Of a stretch of 57,380 nt of DNA, positions 35,334 to 44,975 are shown in pieces. The position numbers were made by a program, and so were the translations under genes. Source of the stretch: Porphyromonas sp. (GTDB taxonomy: Bacteria; Bacteroidota; Bacteroidia; Bacteroidales; Porphyromonadaceae). Where the stretch lies: the NCBI GenBank assembly GCA_030532365.1, contig JAUNLH010000005.1:1-57380 (forward strand), given 5' to 3'. Position 1 is the stretch's first letter. Every line of letters begins with the position of its first letter. A model generated the notes under the pieces. The model was not told where the DNA came from. It was given only the letters and a program-made list of their open reading frames with translations, and searched no databases.

Positions 35334-35810
35334 TTACTTGTTAAGGAAAGAGACAAGCATCCATGCCATCTTTTCGCGTCCTGCGAGGTATCCGGTGATC
35401 AGATCGTTGGTAGTGATGTCACCTACCTCATCGGTGAGGTCTAGGATCTCGCGCTCAAGCTCGTTGAGGACCTTGGTGGTATCGAGGATGTACTTGACTA
35501 TCTCTACTGAGTCAGTGGTCACCTCTACCTCTGCTACCTTTGAGAGCTTCTCGATCTCTGCAAACTTGCGTACGGGGTTGCCGTCGAGCATCAATATACG
35601 CTCAGCTACTGCATCGATCTGCTCAAATGCCTCGTTGTACAGCTCCTCTGTCTGCTCGTGGGTGACAAAGAAGTAACTGTCCTTTACGTGCCAGTGGTGA
35701 GTGCGTAGGTTGGCATAGTGTACGTGCAATGATGCAAGATATACGTTAAGAATCTCGTTTACCTTCTTTGCATCGCTGTCCTTGATATTTGTATACTTTG
35801 TAACTTTCAT
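35334..35810 (-). CDS. dps: Dps family DNA-binding/ferritin-like stress protein
   Basis: Dps forms a dodecamer that oxidises and stores iron and protects DNA during oxidative stress and starvation. The 158-residue protein has the ferroxidase segment LRTHHWHVKDSYFFVTHEQTE (His and Trp near 37-40, Asp/Glu near 52-60) and the second helix DAVAERILMLDGNPV. Length is standard. It is monocistronic, with a promoter matching TTTG-N20-TAGACTTG on the minus strand (35854-35885). OxyR control is known for Porphyromonas dps, but no operator was identified here. Confidence 0.94.
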   Translation of the reverse strand: MKVTKYTNIKDSDAKKVNEILNVYLASLHVHYANLRTHHWHVKDSYFFVTHEQTEELYNEAFEQIDAVAERILMLDGNPVRKFAEIEKLSKVAEVEVTTDSVEIVKYILDTTKVLNELEREILDLTDEVGDITTNDLITGYLAGREKMAWMLVSFLNK

Positions 35811-35853
35811 ATTGTAGTCTATCTAAATTGTTAATTCAATCGTTTTGCTACTG

Positions 35854-35885
35854 CAAGTCTAATGAAATGTTTTGAATTATGCAAA
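35854..35885 (-). promoter_or_regulatory. dps: Promoter of dps (TTTG-N20-TAGACTTG)
   Basis: On the minus strand TTTG (35882-35885) is followed after 20 bp by TAGACTTG (35854-35861), one base off the TAnnTTTG consensus. The predicted leader is about 40 nt. Confidence 0.5.
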
Positions 35886-35996
35886 TATTTGAGTGCTTCA
35901 ATTGTTAATGTATATTTATAAGACGGTCATCTCTCTTCCGGCGGGCTATTTATTTGTATCTCCTAGGAGAGCTATCTAGAGAGAGTGTAAAATTGG

Positions 35997-36005
35997 TATC
36001 TTTGC
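35997..36005 (+). promoter_or_regulatory. -7 box TATCTTTGC for the class A PBP gene
   Basis: An exact TAnnTTTG box followed by C, 39 bp before the ATG at 36044. No good -33 box is visible. Confidence 0.6.
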
Positions 36006-36043
36006 AGTGTATCAATATGGTGGACATTGATTTAATCTAAGAT

Positions 36044-38428
36044 ATGCAGAAGTGGGTTAAAACTCTTTTGATCGTCCTATGGTCGCTCTTTGTGCTGGGT
36101 GTGCTGGGGGCGGCTCTATTGTTTCATGCGATAGCAAGCGGATGGATAGGCTACATGCCGCCTATCACTGATCTGCAAAACCCGATTGATAAGTATGCAT
36201 CACGCTTGATCTCGGAGGACAATGTGGTGCTTGGCTCATACGCACTTAAGGATAACAATCGTGTGTATGTCTCGTACGAGGAGCTCTCACCTGAGCTGGT
36301 GCAGGCTCTGGTGGCGACCGAGGATAAGCGGTATGCCAATCACTCTGGAATCGATGTGAATGGTGTGATGCGTGCCTTCGTGAAGACCGTCATACTCCGA
36401 CAGAAGGGCTCGGGCGGTGGTAGTACCATCACGCAACAGCTCGCAAAGCAGCTCTACTCGCCACAGGCAGCTAACATCTGGGAGCGTGCCCTGCAAAAGC
36501 CGATAGAGTGGGTGATCGCAGTGGAGCTAGAGCGCTACTATACTAAGGAGGAGATCATTACCTTTTACCTCAATAAGTTTGACTTTCTCTACCAGGCAGT
36601 GGGGATCGAGTCGGCAGCACAGACCTACTTTAATACCACTCCGGCAGAGCTTAGGGTGGAGGAGGCTGCCACGCTGGTGGGGATGTGTAAGAACCCTTCT
36701 CTCTACAACCCCAAGAGATTCCCCGAGCGCTCTCAGAAGCGTCGCAATACCGTGCTGATGCTGATGGAGCAGCAAGGCTACATCTCCCGAGCAGAGCGAG
36801 ACAGCTTATGGCAGTTGCCGGTGGAGCTGGACTTCCGTCGACAGAGCCATCAGGCTGGCTTAGCTCCTTATCTGAGGGCACATGTCAGCAAGATGATGAT
36901 GGCGAAGGAGCCTATTCGAAAGAACTATCGTGGCTGGCAAAAAGATCAGTATGTGCGTGATAGCACGGAGTGGGTTGATAATCCCCTCTATGGCTGGTGT
37001 AATAAAAACCTTAAGGCGAATGGCAAGCCCTATAACATCTACACCGATGGGCTGAAGATCTACACTGGGGTCAACTCGAAGATGCAGGAGCATGCCGAGG
37101 CAGCGATGCTGGAGCACTTGGCAGGGTGGGCGCAGCCTACATTTGACAAGGAAAAGGCAGGACGGAGCTATGCCCCTTTCTCTCGACTGATTAGTGAGGA
37201 GGAGCGTAAGGCGCTCGTGCAGCGGTCGATAGAGCAGAGCGATAGGTACCGCCAACTGCGCCAGGGAGGCATGTCGGAGCGTGAGGTGCTCGCTACCTTT
37301 GATGAGCCGACAGAGATGGAGGTCTTTGTCTACAGCAAGGAGGGTGACCGCTATATTACAGCGATGAAAGATACGATCATGACACCGCGGGACTCTATCT
37401 TGTACCACAAGAAGTTTCTCCGCTCGGGCTTCATGGCTATGGATAACCTCACTGGGGTGGTGCGTGCCTACGTAGGTGGTGTGGACTATGGTACGTTTCA
37501 GTACGATATGGCTTCGCAAGGGCGACGCCAGGTAGGCTCGGTGATGAAGCCCTTTCTCTACGCAATGGCGATGAATGAGGGCTTCACACCGTGCGATGAG
37601 ATGCTCAATGTGCAGCCACACATTCGTGACGAGAACGGTCGTATATGGTCGCCTCGAAACCCTGGTAATAAGCGGGTGGGGGAGATGGTGACTGTCAACT
37701 GGGGGTTGCAGAATTCCTCTAACTGGGTGACGGCGTGGCTGATGAGCCAGATGTCGCCCTATACGTTTGTGGATCTGCTGCATAGCTTTGGCGTGACTGG
37801 CACACTGGATCCGGTGGTCTCCATCAGTCTGGGTACACCAGATATATCGGTGGAGGAGATGGTGACCGGCTTCTCGACCTTTGCCAATGCGGGCATCCGT
37901 GCCGAGCCGATCTACGTGACGCGTATCGAGGATCAATATGGCAATGTGGTGGCGGAGTTTGTGCCACACCTCTATGAGGTGCTCTCCGAGGAGGGTACCT
38001 ACAAGACCCTGCACATGCTTAGAAATGTGATGAATGGCGGTACCGGTAGCCGTGTACGCTTTCGATACAATATTCAGGCAGACATGGGAGGTAAGACCGG
38101 GACAAGTCAAAACCAGTCCGACAGCTGGTTTATGTGTTTCACGCCACGCATCAGTACCGGCTGCTGGGTCGGGGGTGAGGATCGCTCGATCCACTTCGAC
38201 ACCATGGCAAATGGTCAGGGCGCTGCGGCAGCATTGCCAATTAGTGCGCTCTTCTTTAAGAAGGTCTTTGGCGATGAGGAGCTGAAGGAACGTGCTGAGG
38301 TGCTTGGGATCAACCCGGCATTGAAGTTTGAGGTCCCAGAGCAGTATGCCGACCCCTGCAAGAGCGAAGGGAGGAAGGTTTTTGCAGATATTCAACAAGA
38401 AGAGGGAATTGACCCGCTTTTTGAGTAA
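36044..38428 (+). CDS. Class A penicillin-binding protein (PBP1A-like)
   Basis: A bifunctional peptidoglycan synthase. The membrane anchor is near residues 5-29 (LLIVLWSLFVLGVLGAALLF). The GT51 glycosyltransferase domain has EDKRYANHSGIDVNG (catalytic Glu near 91) and GSTITQQLAKQLY. The transpeptidase domain has GSVMKPFLY (active Ser of SxxK near 490), SSNWV (SxN) and GGKTGTSQ (KTG). 794 residues is normal. It stands alone with its own promoter. A long antisense reading frame beneath it is a codon-bias shadow. Confidence 0.95.
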   Translation: MQKWVKTLLIVLWSLFVLGVLGAALLFHAIASGWIGYMPPITDLQNPIDKYASRLISEDNVVLGSYALKDNNRVYVSYEELSPELVQALVATEDKRYANHSGIDVNGVMRAFVKTVILRQKGSGGGSTITQQLAKQLYSPQAANIWERALQKPIEWVIAVELERYYTKEEIITFYLNKFDFLYQAVGIESAAQTYFNTTPAELRVEEAATLVGMCKNPSLYNPKRFPERSQKRRNTVLMLMEQQGYISRAERDSLWQLPVELDFRRQSHQAGLAPYLRAHVSKMMMAKEPIRKNYRGWQKDQYVRDSTEWVDNPLYGWCNKNLKANGKPYNIYTDGLKIYTGVNSKMQEHAEAAMLEHLAGWAQPTFDKEKAGRSYAPFSRLISEEERKALVQRSIEQSDRYRQLRQGGMSEREVLATFDEPTEMEVFVYSKEGDRYITAMKDTIMTPRDSILYHKKFLRSGFMAMDNLTGVVRAYVGGVDYGTFQYDMASQGRRQVGSVMKPFLYAMAMNEGFTPCDEMLNVQPHIRDENGRIWSPRNPGNKRVGEMVTVNWGLQNSSNWVTAWLMSQMSPYTFVDLLHSFGVTGTLDPVVSISLGTPDISVEEMVTGFSTFANAGIRAEPIYVTRIEDQYGNVVAEFVPHLYEVLSEEGTYKTLHMLRNVMNGGTGSRVRFRYNIQADMGGKTGTSQNQSDSWFMCFTPRISTGCWVGGEDRSIHFDTMANGQGAAAALPISALFFKKVFGDEELKERAEVLGINPALKFEVPEQYADPCKSEGRKVFADIQQEEGIDPLFE

Positions 38429-38433
38429 ATTTG
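38426..38433 (+). promoter_or_regulatory. ppdK: Candidate -7 box TAAATTTG for ppdK
   Basis: TAAATTTG overlaps the PBP stop codon and lies 77 bp before the ppdK ATG. TTG at 38409-38411 is only 14 bp upstream, shorter than the usual 19-21, so the -33 assignment is doubtful. Confidence 0.45.
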
Positions 38434-38509
38434 CACACAAATCAACTTTTGATGCATAAATAATACAACGGAGCAAGAAGATTTTTAATAACTAAATAGA
38501 ACCATAAAC

Positions 38510-41236
38510 ATGTCAAAGAAAAGAGTCTACTTCTTTGGGAACGGTACGGCTGAGGGAAAGGCCGACATGAGACTGCTACTTGGCGGTAAGGGAGCCAACC
38601 TAGCAGAGATGAACCTGATCGGAGTGCCTGTGCCACCAGGATTTACCATCACTACCGAGGTATGTAAGGAATACTATAATCTAACGCGAGATGAATTTAT
38701 AGCACTTCTGAAGCCTGAGGTAGAGGAGCACATGGCTCATGTAGAGCAGTTGGTGGGATCAAAGTTTGGCGACAATGAGTCTCCACTGCTTATATCTGTC
38801 CGCTCTGGAGCACCCGCTTCGATGCCTGGTATGATGGATACGATCCTTAACCTTGGTCTAAATGACAAGGCTGTGGAGGGTCTCGCAAAGAAAACGAATA
38901 ACCCACGCTTTGCATGGGACTCCTACCGTCGTTTTGTACAGATGTACGGCGATGTGGTGCTTGGTATGAAGCCGACCGACAAGCAAGCAGCAGACCCATT
39001 TGAGGAGATCATTGATAAGAAAAAGGCTGAGCGTGGCGTAAAGCTGGACACTGAGCTCGGTGTAGAGGATTTGAAGGACCTCGTACGTCGGTTTAAGGCT
39101 GCTGTGTTATCACAGACCGGTAAGGACTTCCCAGAGGATGCTTGGGAGCAACTATGGGGTGCTATCGGTGCTGTCTTTGACTCTTGGATGAACGAGCGTG
39201 CGATCATCTATCGTAAGATGGAGGACATCCCCGAGGAGTGGGGTACCGCTGTCAACGTCCAGGCTATGGTTTATGGTAACATGGGTGATACAAGCGCGAC
39301 AGGCGTATGCTTTTCTCGCGATGCTGCAACTGGCGAGAGACTCTTTAACGGTGAGTACCTAGTCAACGCGCAGGGCGAGGACGTGGTAGCTGGTGTGCGT
39401 ACACCTCACCAGATCACTAAGATCGGCTCTGAGCGCTGGGCTAAGCTCACAGGAGCATCAGAGGAGAAGCGCAGCACAGAAATGGCATCGCTAGAAGAGG
39501 TGATGCCGGAGATCTACGCAGAGCTCGACTCAATCCAGAAGAAGCTCGAAGCGCACTATCGCGACATGCAGGACATGGAGTTTACCGTGCAGGAGGGTAA
39601 GCTATGGTTGCTCCAGACAAGAAATGGTAAGCGTACCGGTAAAGCGATGGTCAAGATCGCTATGGATCTGCTCTCAGAGGGAGTCATCACAGAGAAAGAG
39701 GCACTGAAGCGCATCGATCCTAATAAGCTGGATGAGCTCCTTCACCCAGTTTTTGATGCACAAGCAGAGCGCAATGCGAAGCTGATAGCACAGGGCCTGC
39801 CTGCTTCTCCAGGTGCAGCTACAGGTATGATCTGCTTCTTTGCTGAGGACGCCGAGCGCCTTAAGAAAGCTGGTGCTCACCGTGTGATCTTGGTACGCAA
39901 TGAGACCTCACCAGAGGACTTGGCTGGTATGCAGGTGGCTGATGGTATCCTGACCGCTCGTGGTGGTATGACTAGCCACGCAGCTGTAGTAGCGCGCGGT
40001 ATGGGTAAGTGCTGCGTCTCTGGTGCAGGCTCACTCGTGATTGACTATAAGGCACGCACCCTCTCCGTGGATGGAAACGTCTACAAGGAGGGCGACCACA
40101 TCTCTCTAAATGGTACACTTGGTACCGTATATGAGGGCGAGCTACCTACGCAGGTGGCTACCATTGATCCTGACTTCCAGGCATTGATGGATCTGACTGA
40201 CAAGTATGCAAGACTTACGGTTCGTACCAACGCCGATACACCACGTGAGGCTAAGACAGCTCGCCAGTTTGGTGCTACCGGTATCGGTCTTTGCCGTACA
40301 GAGCACATGTTCTTCGAAGGCGAGAAGATCAAGGCGATGCGTAGCATGATCCTGGCTGAGGATCTTGATGGGCGACGCAACGCACTTAAGAGACTGCTCC
40401 CACTACAGAAGGAGGACTTCAAGGCGATCTTCCGTGAGATGCACGGCCTGCCAGTGACAGTTCGCCTGCTCGATCCACCTCTGCACGAGTTTGTACCCCA
40501 CGATCTGAAGGGCCAAGAGGAGATGGCTAAGGAGATGGGCGTATCTGTAGAGAAGATCCAGGAGCGCGTGGCTAGCCTGAGTGAGCAAAACCCGATGCTG
40601 GGTCACCGTGGTTGCCGACTTGGTAATACCTACCCTGAGATCACTGAGATGCAGACCGAGGCAATTCTCTCTTCATGCCTTGAGCTGAAGCAAGAAGGCA
40701 TAGAGACACACCCGGAGATCATGGTACCTCTGATTGGTAGTGTGGACGAGTTCAAGGAGCAGGAAAGAGTAATCCGTAATACAGCTGAGCGCCTCTTTGA
40801 GCGTTTTAATGACCGTGTCGACTACACTGTTGGTACCATGATCGAGGTGCCTCGTGCTACGCTGACTGCCGATAAGATTGCCAGCTCTGCTGAGTTCTTC
40901 TCCTTCGGCACCAACGACTTGACTCAGCTTACCTATGGATTCTCACGTGATGATATAGCTTCATTCTTGCCTGTGTACCTAGAGAAGAAGCTCTTGAAGG
41001 TTGACCCATTCCAAGTCCTTGATGAGGAGGGTGTTGGCAAGCTAATCCGCTACGCCACTGAGAATGGTAAGCAGATGCGTCCTACGCTGAAGTGCGGTAT
41101 CTGTGGAGAGCACGGTGGGGAGCCACATAGTGTGAAGTTCTGCCACAGAGCAGGTCTAGACTACGTATCATGCTCGCCTTTCCGTGTGCCCATCGCACGC
41201 GTAGCTGCGGCACAAGCTGCTGTCGAGGAGGCATAA
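38510..41236 (+). CDS. ppdK: Pyruvate, phosphate dikinase
   Basis: PPDK interconverts pyruvate, ATP and phosphate with PEP, AMP and pyrophosphate. In anaerobes it links PEP and pyruvate metabolism and gluconeogenesis from amino acids. The N-terminal ATP-grasp has GGKGANLAEM near 24-33 and SVRSGAPASMPGMMDT near 98-113. The central phosphohistidine domain has TARGGMTSHAAVVARGMGK with the swivelling His. The C-terminal TIM barrel has GTNDLTQ and CGICGEHGGEP with the catalytic Cys. 908 residues fits the family. Monocistronic, followed by a hairpin at 41301-41333. Confidence 0.97.
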   Translation: MSKKRVYFFGNGTAEGKADMRLLLGGKGANLAEMNLIGVPVPPGFTITTEVCKEYYNLTRDEFIALLKPEVEEHMAHVEQLVGSKFGDNESPLLISVRSGAPASMPGMMDTILNLGLNDKAVEGLAKKTNNPRFAWDSYRRFVQMYGDVVLGMKPTDKQAADPFEEIIDKKKAERGVKLDTELGVEDLKDLVRRFKAAVLSQTGKDFPEDAWEQLWGAIGAVFDSWMNERAIIYRKMEDIPEEWGTAVNVQAMVYGNMGDTSATGVCFSRDAATGERLFNGEYLVNAQGEDVVAGVRTPHQITKIGSERWAKLTGASEEKRSTEMASLEEVMPEIYAELDSIQKKLEAHYRDMQDMEFTVQEGKLWLLQTRNGKRTGKAMVKIAMDLLSEGVITEKEALKRIDPNKLDELLHPVFDAQAERNAKLIAQGLPASPGAATGMICFFAEDAERLKKAGAHRVILVRNETSPEDLAGMQVADGILTARGGMTSHAAVVARGMGKCCVSGAGSLVIDYKARTLSVDGNVYKEGDHISLNGTLGTVYEGELPTQVATIDPDFQALMDLTDKYARLTVRTNADTPREAKTARQFGATGIGLCRTEHMFFEGEKIKAMRSMILAEDLDGRRNALKRLLPLQKEDFKAIFREMHGLPVTVRLLDPPLHEFVPHDLKGQEEMAKEMGVSVEKIQERVASLSEQNPMLGHRGCRLGNTYPEITEMQTEAILSSCLELKQEGIETHPEIMVPLIGSVDEFKEQERVIRNTAERLFERFNDRVDYTVGTMIEVPRATLTADKIASSAEFFSFGTNDLTQLTYGFSRDDIASFLPVYLEKKLLKVDPFQVLDEEGVGKLIRYATENGKQMRPTLKCGICGEHGGEPHSVKFCHRAGLDYVSCSPFRVPIARVAAAQAAVEEA

Positions 41237-41300
41237 GTAGAATAACTTTGACCTAAGCTAGGAGATCTCCAGCATAGAGCAACGATTTTTGAGATATGAG

Positions 41301-41333
41301 AGGCGGCGACATCCTAATTGGGCGTTGCCGCCT
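41301..41333 (+). terminator. Hairpin after ppdK
   Basis: AGGCGGCGAC (41301-41310) pairs with GTTGCCGCCT (41324-41333, one G-U) around a 13-nt loop. The following CCCGTTCTTGG is only weakly T-rich, so termination may be partial. Confidence 0.5.
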
Positions 41334-41389
41334 CCCGTTCTTGGGCGTGATTGGAGACCTAATATGCTACTGGATTACACTTTTTTGTC

Positions 41390-41397
41390 TAGATTTG
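41390..41397 (+). promoter_or_regulatory. -7 box TAGATTTG for the CoA-transferase operon
   Basis: An exact TAnnTTTG box followed by C, 80 bp before the ATG at 41478 and downstream of the ppdK hairpin. Confidence 0.5.
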
Positions 41398-41477
41398 CAG
41401 AAGAGACTACGGGTCAATCATGCCCGCAAGTCCTATGGACTAATATTTTATAACTACTACACGATAAGGAGAACGGG

Positions 41478-42971
41478 ATGAGTTTGGATTTTATGACTGC
41501 GGATGAGGCTGCGCGCTTTGTCCACAATGATGACACTGTTGGATTTAGTGGTTTTACGCCTGCGGGTTGCCCTAAGGTGTTGCCTCATGCTATAGCTAAG
41601 TACGCAGAGGAGGAGCATCAGGCAGGAAGACCGTTTCAGATAACGATGGTTACCGGTGCCTCTACGGGCGATCGGACAGATGGAGAACTGGCACGCGCCA
41701 AGGCAGTGAAACGGAGGTTCCCCTACCAATCCAATAAATCTCTACGTCAGCTCATCAATAGCGGGGAGACCGAATATATCGATATGCACCTCTCCATACT
41801 GGCACAGGAGCTACGCTATGGATTTTACGGTAAGGTGGATGTCGCTATCGTCGAGGCTGCAGAGGTGACACCCGAGGGTGAGATCGTCCCGACCACTGCT
41901 GTCGGTATCTTGCCGACGATTTGTGAGATGGCAGACCGCATCATTGTCGAGCTTAACGACAAGCATCCTAAGGAGATCCGCGGTCTTCATGATATATGCG
42001 AGCTGGCAGACCCTCCCCATCGACAATCCATTGATATTAGCAAGCCGGAGGATAGGATAGGTCGTGACCATGTAAAGGTAGACCCCAAGAAGATCGTCGC
42101 TGTCGTGCGTACTTCTGAGCCAAATGATGACTCTGCATTTACACCAGTCGACGAGGTGACCGCAGCGATTGGTACGAACGTCGCCAACTTCCTTGCCAAT
42201 GAGATAAGAGAGGGTCGTATACCTGAGAGCTTCTTGCCCCTCCAGAGCGGCGTTGGCAACGTAGCAAATGCCGTCCTCGGTGCGATGGGGGACAATGAAG
42301 AGATCCCTCCATTTAAGATCTACACTGAGGTGATACAAGATGCAGTGATCCGTCTGATGAAACAGGGAAAGGTGACCTTTGCCAGTGGGTGCTCCCTCTC
42401 GGTCTCACGCGATTGTATCCTTGATATTTACAAAGATCTGCCCTACTTCAAGGAGCGGCTAGTGCTCCGTCCACAGGAGTTCTCGAACAACCCTGGAATA
42501 GTCAGGCGATTGGGTGTCATCTCGATCAATACTGCCATCGAAGCAGATATCTATGGCAACATCAACTCTACCCACATCACCGGCACAAAGATGATGAATG
42601 GTATCGGTGGTTCGGGCGATTTCACTCGCTCTGCCTATATCTCTATCTTCACCACTCCATCTGTGGCAAAGGATGGCAATATCAGCTGTTTCGTACCTAT
42701 GGTTTCGCACACAGACCACACTGAGCACTCTGTCAATGTGATTGTGAGTGAGCAGGGTGTCGCTGACCTGAGAGGCAAGTCTCCGCGTGAAAGGGCTGAG
42801 TGTATCATAGAGAATGTGGTGCACCCTGACTATCGTGAAAATCTACGTCAGTACCTAGATATATGCGGACCGGGTCAGACCCGTCACAACCTTGCTGCTT
42901 GCTTCGAGTACCACAGACAGTTTATGGATAAAGGTACTATGAAGGATGTCGATTGGAGCAAATTTAGATGA
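41478..42971 (+). CDS. Acetyl-CoA hydrolase/transferase family (succinate/acetate CoA-transferase type)
   Basis: A 497-residue family I CoA-transferase. Such enzymes move CoA between acetate, succinate, propionate or butyrate in the end-product fermentation of amino acids. Conserved blocks are GFSGFTPAGCPKVLP (substrate entry), LPLQSGVGNVANAVL, the presumed catalytic Glu in KIYTEVIQDAV (near 285), and GIGGSGDFTRSAY. Length agrees with the succinyl-CoA:acetate CoA-transferase group; the exact acids used cannot be read from sequence. Its stop overlaps the next start by 4 nt. Confidence 0.9.
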   Translation: MSLDFMTADEAARFVHNDDTVGFSGFTPAGCPKVLPHAIAKYAEEEHQAGRPFQITMVTGASTGDRTDGELARAKAVKRRFPYQSNKSLRQLINSGETEYIDMHLSILAQELRYGFYGKVDVAIVEAAEVTPEGEIVPTTAVGILPTICEMADRIIVELNDKHPKEIRGLHDICELADPPHRQSIDISKPEDRIGRDHVKVDPKKIVAVVRTSEPNDDSAFTPVDEVTAAIGTNVANFLANEIREGRIPESFLPLQSGVGNVANAVLGAMGDNEEIPPFKIYTEVIQDAVIRLMKQGKVTFASGCSLSVSRDCILDIYKDLPYFKERLVLRPQEFSNNPGIVRRLGVISINTAIEADIYGNINSTHITGTKMMNGIGGSGDFTRSAYISIFTTPSVAKDGNISCFVPMVSHTDHTEHSVNVIVSEQGVADLRGKSPRERAECIIENVVHPDYRENLRQYLDICGPGQTRHNLAACFEYHRQFMDKGTMKDVDWSKFR

Positions 42972-43879
42972 CGCACCCACTGCGCATACTACTCCTCTTG
43001 ATACTGGTCTCCTCTAGCTGTAAGGCTGAGCAGCAGTCACCAGGGCGAGTAACTCCTACCTTCCCGACACCTCCAGAGACCCTTACGGAGCCAGAGAGTC
43101 GAGCTTCGTACGTGGTGACTGAGGTGTGGACTCCTTGTAGCGAGGTCGATACTCTCGACTTTGCCAGTGCTAGTGAGCGTGAGCAGTTTATTGTGGATTA
43201 CCTAGCTCTGGGCGGGATTGCATCAGAGGATGCCTTTCGCAGCTCCATCTCCAAAGCATTTGAGATCGGGACAGAGCCGTTTAGCCAGGAGCTAAAACAA
43301 TTGGCGATACGGTACCTCTCCCATCGCAGATCACCGCTCTACAACATGGATCAGTACATCTATGTGATGGATGCAGCCCTCGAGTATGGCTTGCTGGATG
43401 AGGCAGAGGAGATCCGGTATCATGAGGAGCGTACCCTCTGGTCGAAGAATAGAGTAGGGGCATTGAGCAAGGACTTTGCCTACGTTACGCCCAGTGGGGT
43501 GGAGCAGACACTTCACACGACGCCTGTCACTAAGTCGCTTCTTGTCGCTTTTTATGCGCCAGACTGTTCGATCTGTAGCTCCATCTTTGCTTACATCGAG
43601 CAGAGCAGTCCACTACAGGAGGCACTCGAGCAGGGCGACCTCTCACTTCTCTGTATTGATCCGTATGGCGAGGAGAGGTCATTTCAGCGAAGTCTAAGCG
43701 AGGTGCCACATGGTGCGATCGTAGGGCTAGACTCCGAACGAATAGTCCTAGAGCAGAGTCTCTACGATCTTCGCAGTGTACCTACGCTATATCTGCTAGA
43801 TGAGGAGTATAGGGTACAGATGAAAAACCTAGAGATAGACCAATTGGAGCAGATGTTCCGGGAGAGGTACGGTATGTGA
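42968..43879 (+). CDS. Thioredoxin-like lipoprotein, probably with a DUF5106-type N-domain
   Basis: A 303-residue exported protein. The N-terminus [17 protein letters not shown] contains a lipobox with Cys18. Residues 60-180 form a helical domain resembling the DUF5106 region found before thioredoxin folds in Bacteroidota. Residues 185-300 look like a TlpA/thioredoxin fold with [14 protein letters not shown], a CxxC motif (CSIC), and a cis-Pro site at [11 protein letters not shown] periplasmic disulfide or reductase role is likely; the partner is unknown. It overlaps both the CoA-transferase and rfbA genes by 4 nt. Confidence 0.78.
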   Translation: MTHPLRILLLLILVSSSCKAEQQSPGRVTPTFPTPPETLTEPESRASYVVTEVWTPCSEVDTLDFASASEREQFIVDYLALGGIASEDAFRSSISKAFEIGTEPFSQELKQLAIRYLSHRRSPLYNMDQYIYVMDAALEYGLLDEAEEIRYHEERTLWSKNRVGALSKDFAYVTPSGVEQTLHTTPVTKSLLVAFYAPDCSICSSIFAYIEQSSPLQEALEQGDLSLLCIDPYGEERSFQRSLSEVPHGAIVGLDSERIVLEQSLYDLRSVPTLYLLDEEYRVQMKNLEIDQLEQMFRERYGM

Positions 43880-44772
43880 TGAAAGGGATCGTCCTAGCAG
43901 GTGGCTCGGGGACAAGGCTGTACCCCTCTACCATTGCGTTTTCAAAGCAGCTACTACCTGTGTATGGTAAGCCCATGGTTTACTATCCACTCTCAGTGCT
44001 CATGCTTGCTGGGATTCGCGAGATATTAGTCATCACTACACCCGACGACCAGCCCCTTTTCCAGCGACTACTGGGCGATGGCAGCCGGATAGGCATTGAG
44101 CTAAGCTATGTGTCACAGCCGAAGCCCGAAGGGATCGCACAAGCCTTTGTACTAGGGCGAGACTTCGTAGGCGACGACGATGTTTGTCTCATATTAGGCG
44201 ATAATATATTCTACGGGCAGTCCTTTGGAAGGACCCTTGAGCGAGCACAGCAAACAGTACTCGAGCAGAGGCGAGCCGTGATCTTCTCATACTATGTCAA
44301 GGATCCTGAGCGGTACGGTGTTGTGGAGTTTGACGAGCAGCACCAGGCGATCAGTATCGAGGAAAAGCCGGCACGCCCCCGAAGCAACCATGCGGTGGTA
44401 GGCTTGTACTTTTACCCCAATGATGTGGTAGAGCAGGTCGCGCATGTGACCCCCTCAGCACGAGGAGAGCTCGAGATCACTTCGATCAATGCCCAGTACT
44501 TAGCTGAGCAACGATTGCAAGTTGAGCCCCTCGGACGAGGCTTTGCATGGCTCGATACAGGTACCTATGAGTCTCTTTTTGAGGCAAGTTCGTTTATTAG
44601 AGCCATCGAAAAGCGACAAGGGTTGCAAGTCGCTTGCCTAGAAGAGATTGCCTACCGACAGGGGTGGATCTCTAAGGAAAAACTGCAAGAGATAGCTGAT
44701 AAATACAAGGGGAGTAGCTATGGAGCCTACCTCTCAAGTATGTTCACAGAAGAGCGTAACAATATGAAATAG
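43876..44772 (+). CDS. rfbA: Glucose-1-phosphate thymidylyltransferase
   Basis: RfbA makes dTDP-glucose, the first step toward dTDP-L-rhamnose and related sugars of LPS or capsule. The 298-residue protein has the nucleotide loop [38 protein letters not shown], the metal-binding [19 protein letters not shown] and the sugar site FAWLDTGT. Full length. No rfbB, rfbC or rfbD lies nearby, which is unusual; they must be elsewhere if the pathway is complete. It starts in ATGATG overlapping the preceding stop; Met2 at 43879 is an equally good start. Confidence 0.95.
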   Translation: MMKGIVLAGGSGTRLYPSTIAFSKQLLPVYGKPMVYYPLSVLMLAGIREILVITTPDDQPLFQRLLGDGSRIGIELSYVSQPKPEGIAQAFVLGRDFVGDDDVCLILGDNIFYGQSFGRTLERAQQTVLEQRRAVIFSYYVKDPERYGVVEFDEQHQAISIEEKPARPRSNHAVVGLYFYPNDVVEQVAHVTPSARGELEITSINAQYLAEQRLQVEPLGRGFAWLDTGTYESLFEASSFIRAIEKRQGLQVACLEEIAYRQGWISKEKLQEIADKYKGSSYGAYLSSMFTEERNNMK

Positions 44773-44824
44773 ATATTGTTATTTAACTTCTTATACAAGA
44801 AAAGTAATAATTTAGTACTGTGTT

Positions 44825-44857
44825 TTTGCGGTATTCTCAGATTTATTCTTATCTTTG
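44825..44857 (+). promoter_or_regulatory. Promoter of the OmpA-like gene (TTTG-N21-TATCTTTG)
   Basis: TTTG at 44825-44828 is followed after 21 bp by TATCTTTG at 44850-44857, an almost ideal Bacteroidota promoter. The predicted leader is about 110 nt, AT-rich and without an open frame. Confidence 0.75.
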
Positions 44858-44975
44858 CAATGAGAAGAGACCTTTCTTGGTAGTTTAATACAAAATGAGA
44901 GGTCGCATGAAACAGGAAACTGGATCGTGAAATATAATAAAAGAAAACGATTGTTGAATTTAGACAGATTTAATT

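Noticed and set aside
36860..38476. Long 538-codon reading frame antisense to the class A PBP gene
   Set aside because: It lies wholly opposite a well-supported gene, has a low-complexity His/Leu-rich translation with no domain, and arises from codon bias.
41296..41481. 61-codon frame between ppdK and the CoA-transferase
   Set aside because: It covers the ppdK hairpin and the next promoter, and overlaps the following start; no protein features.
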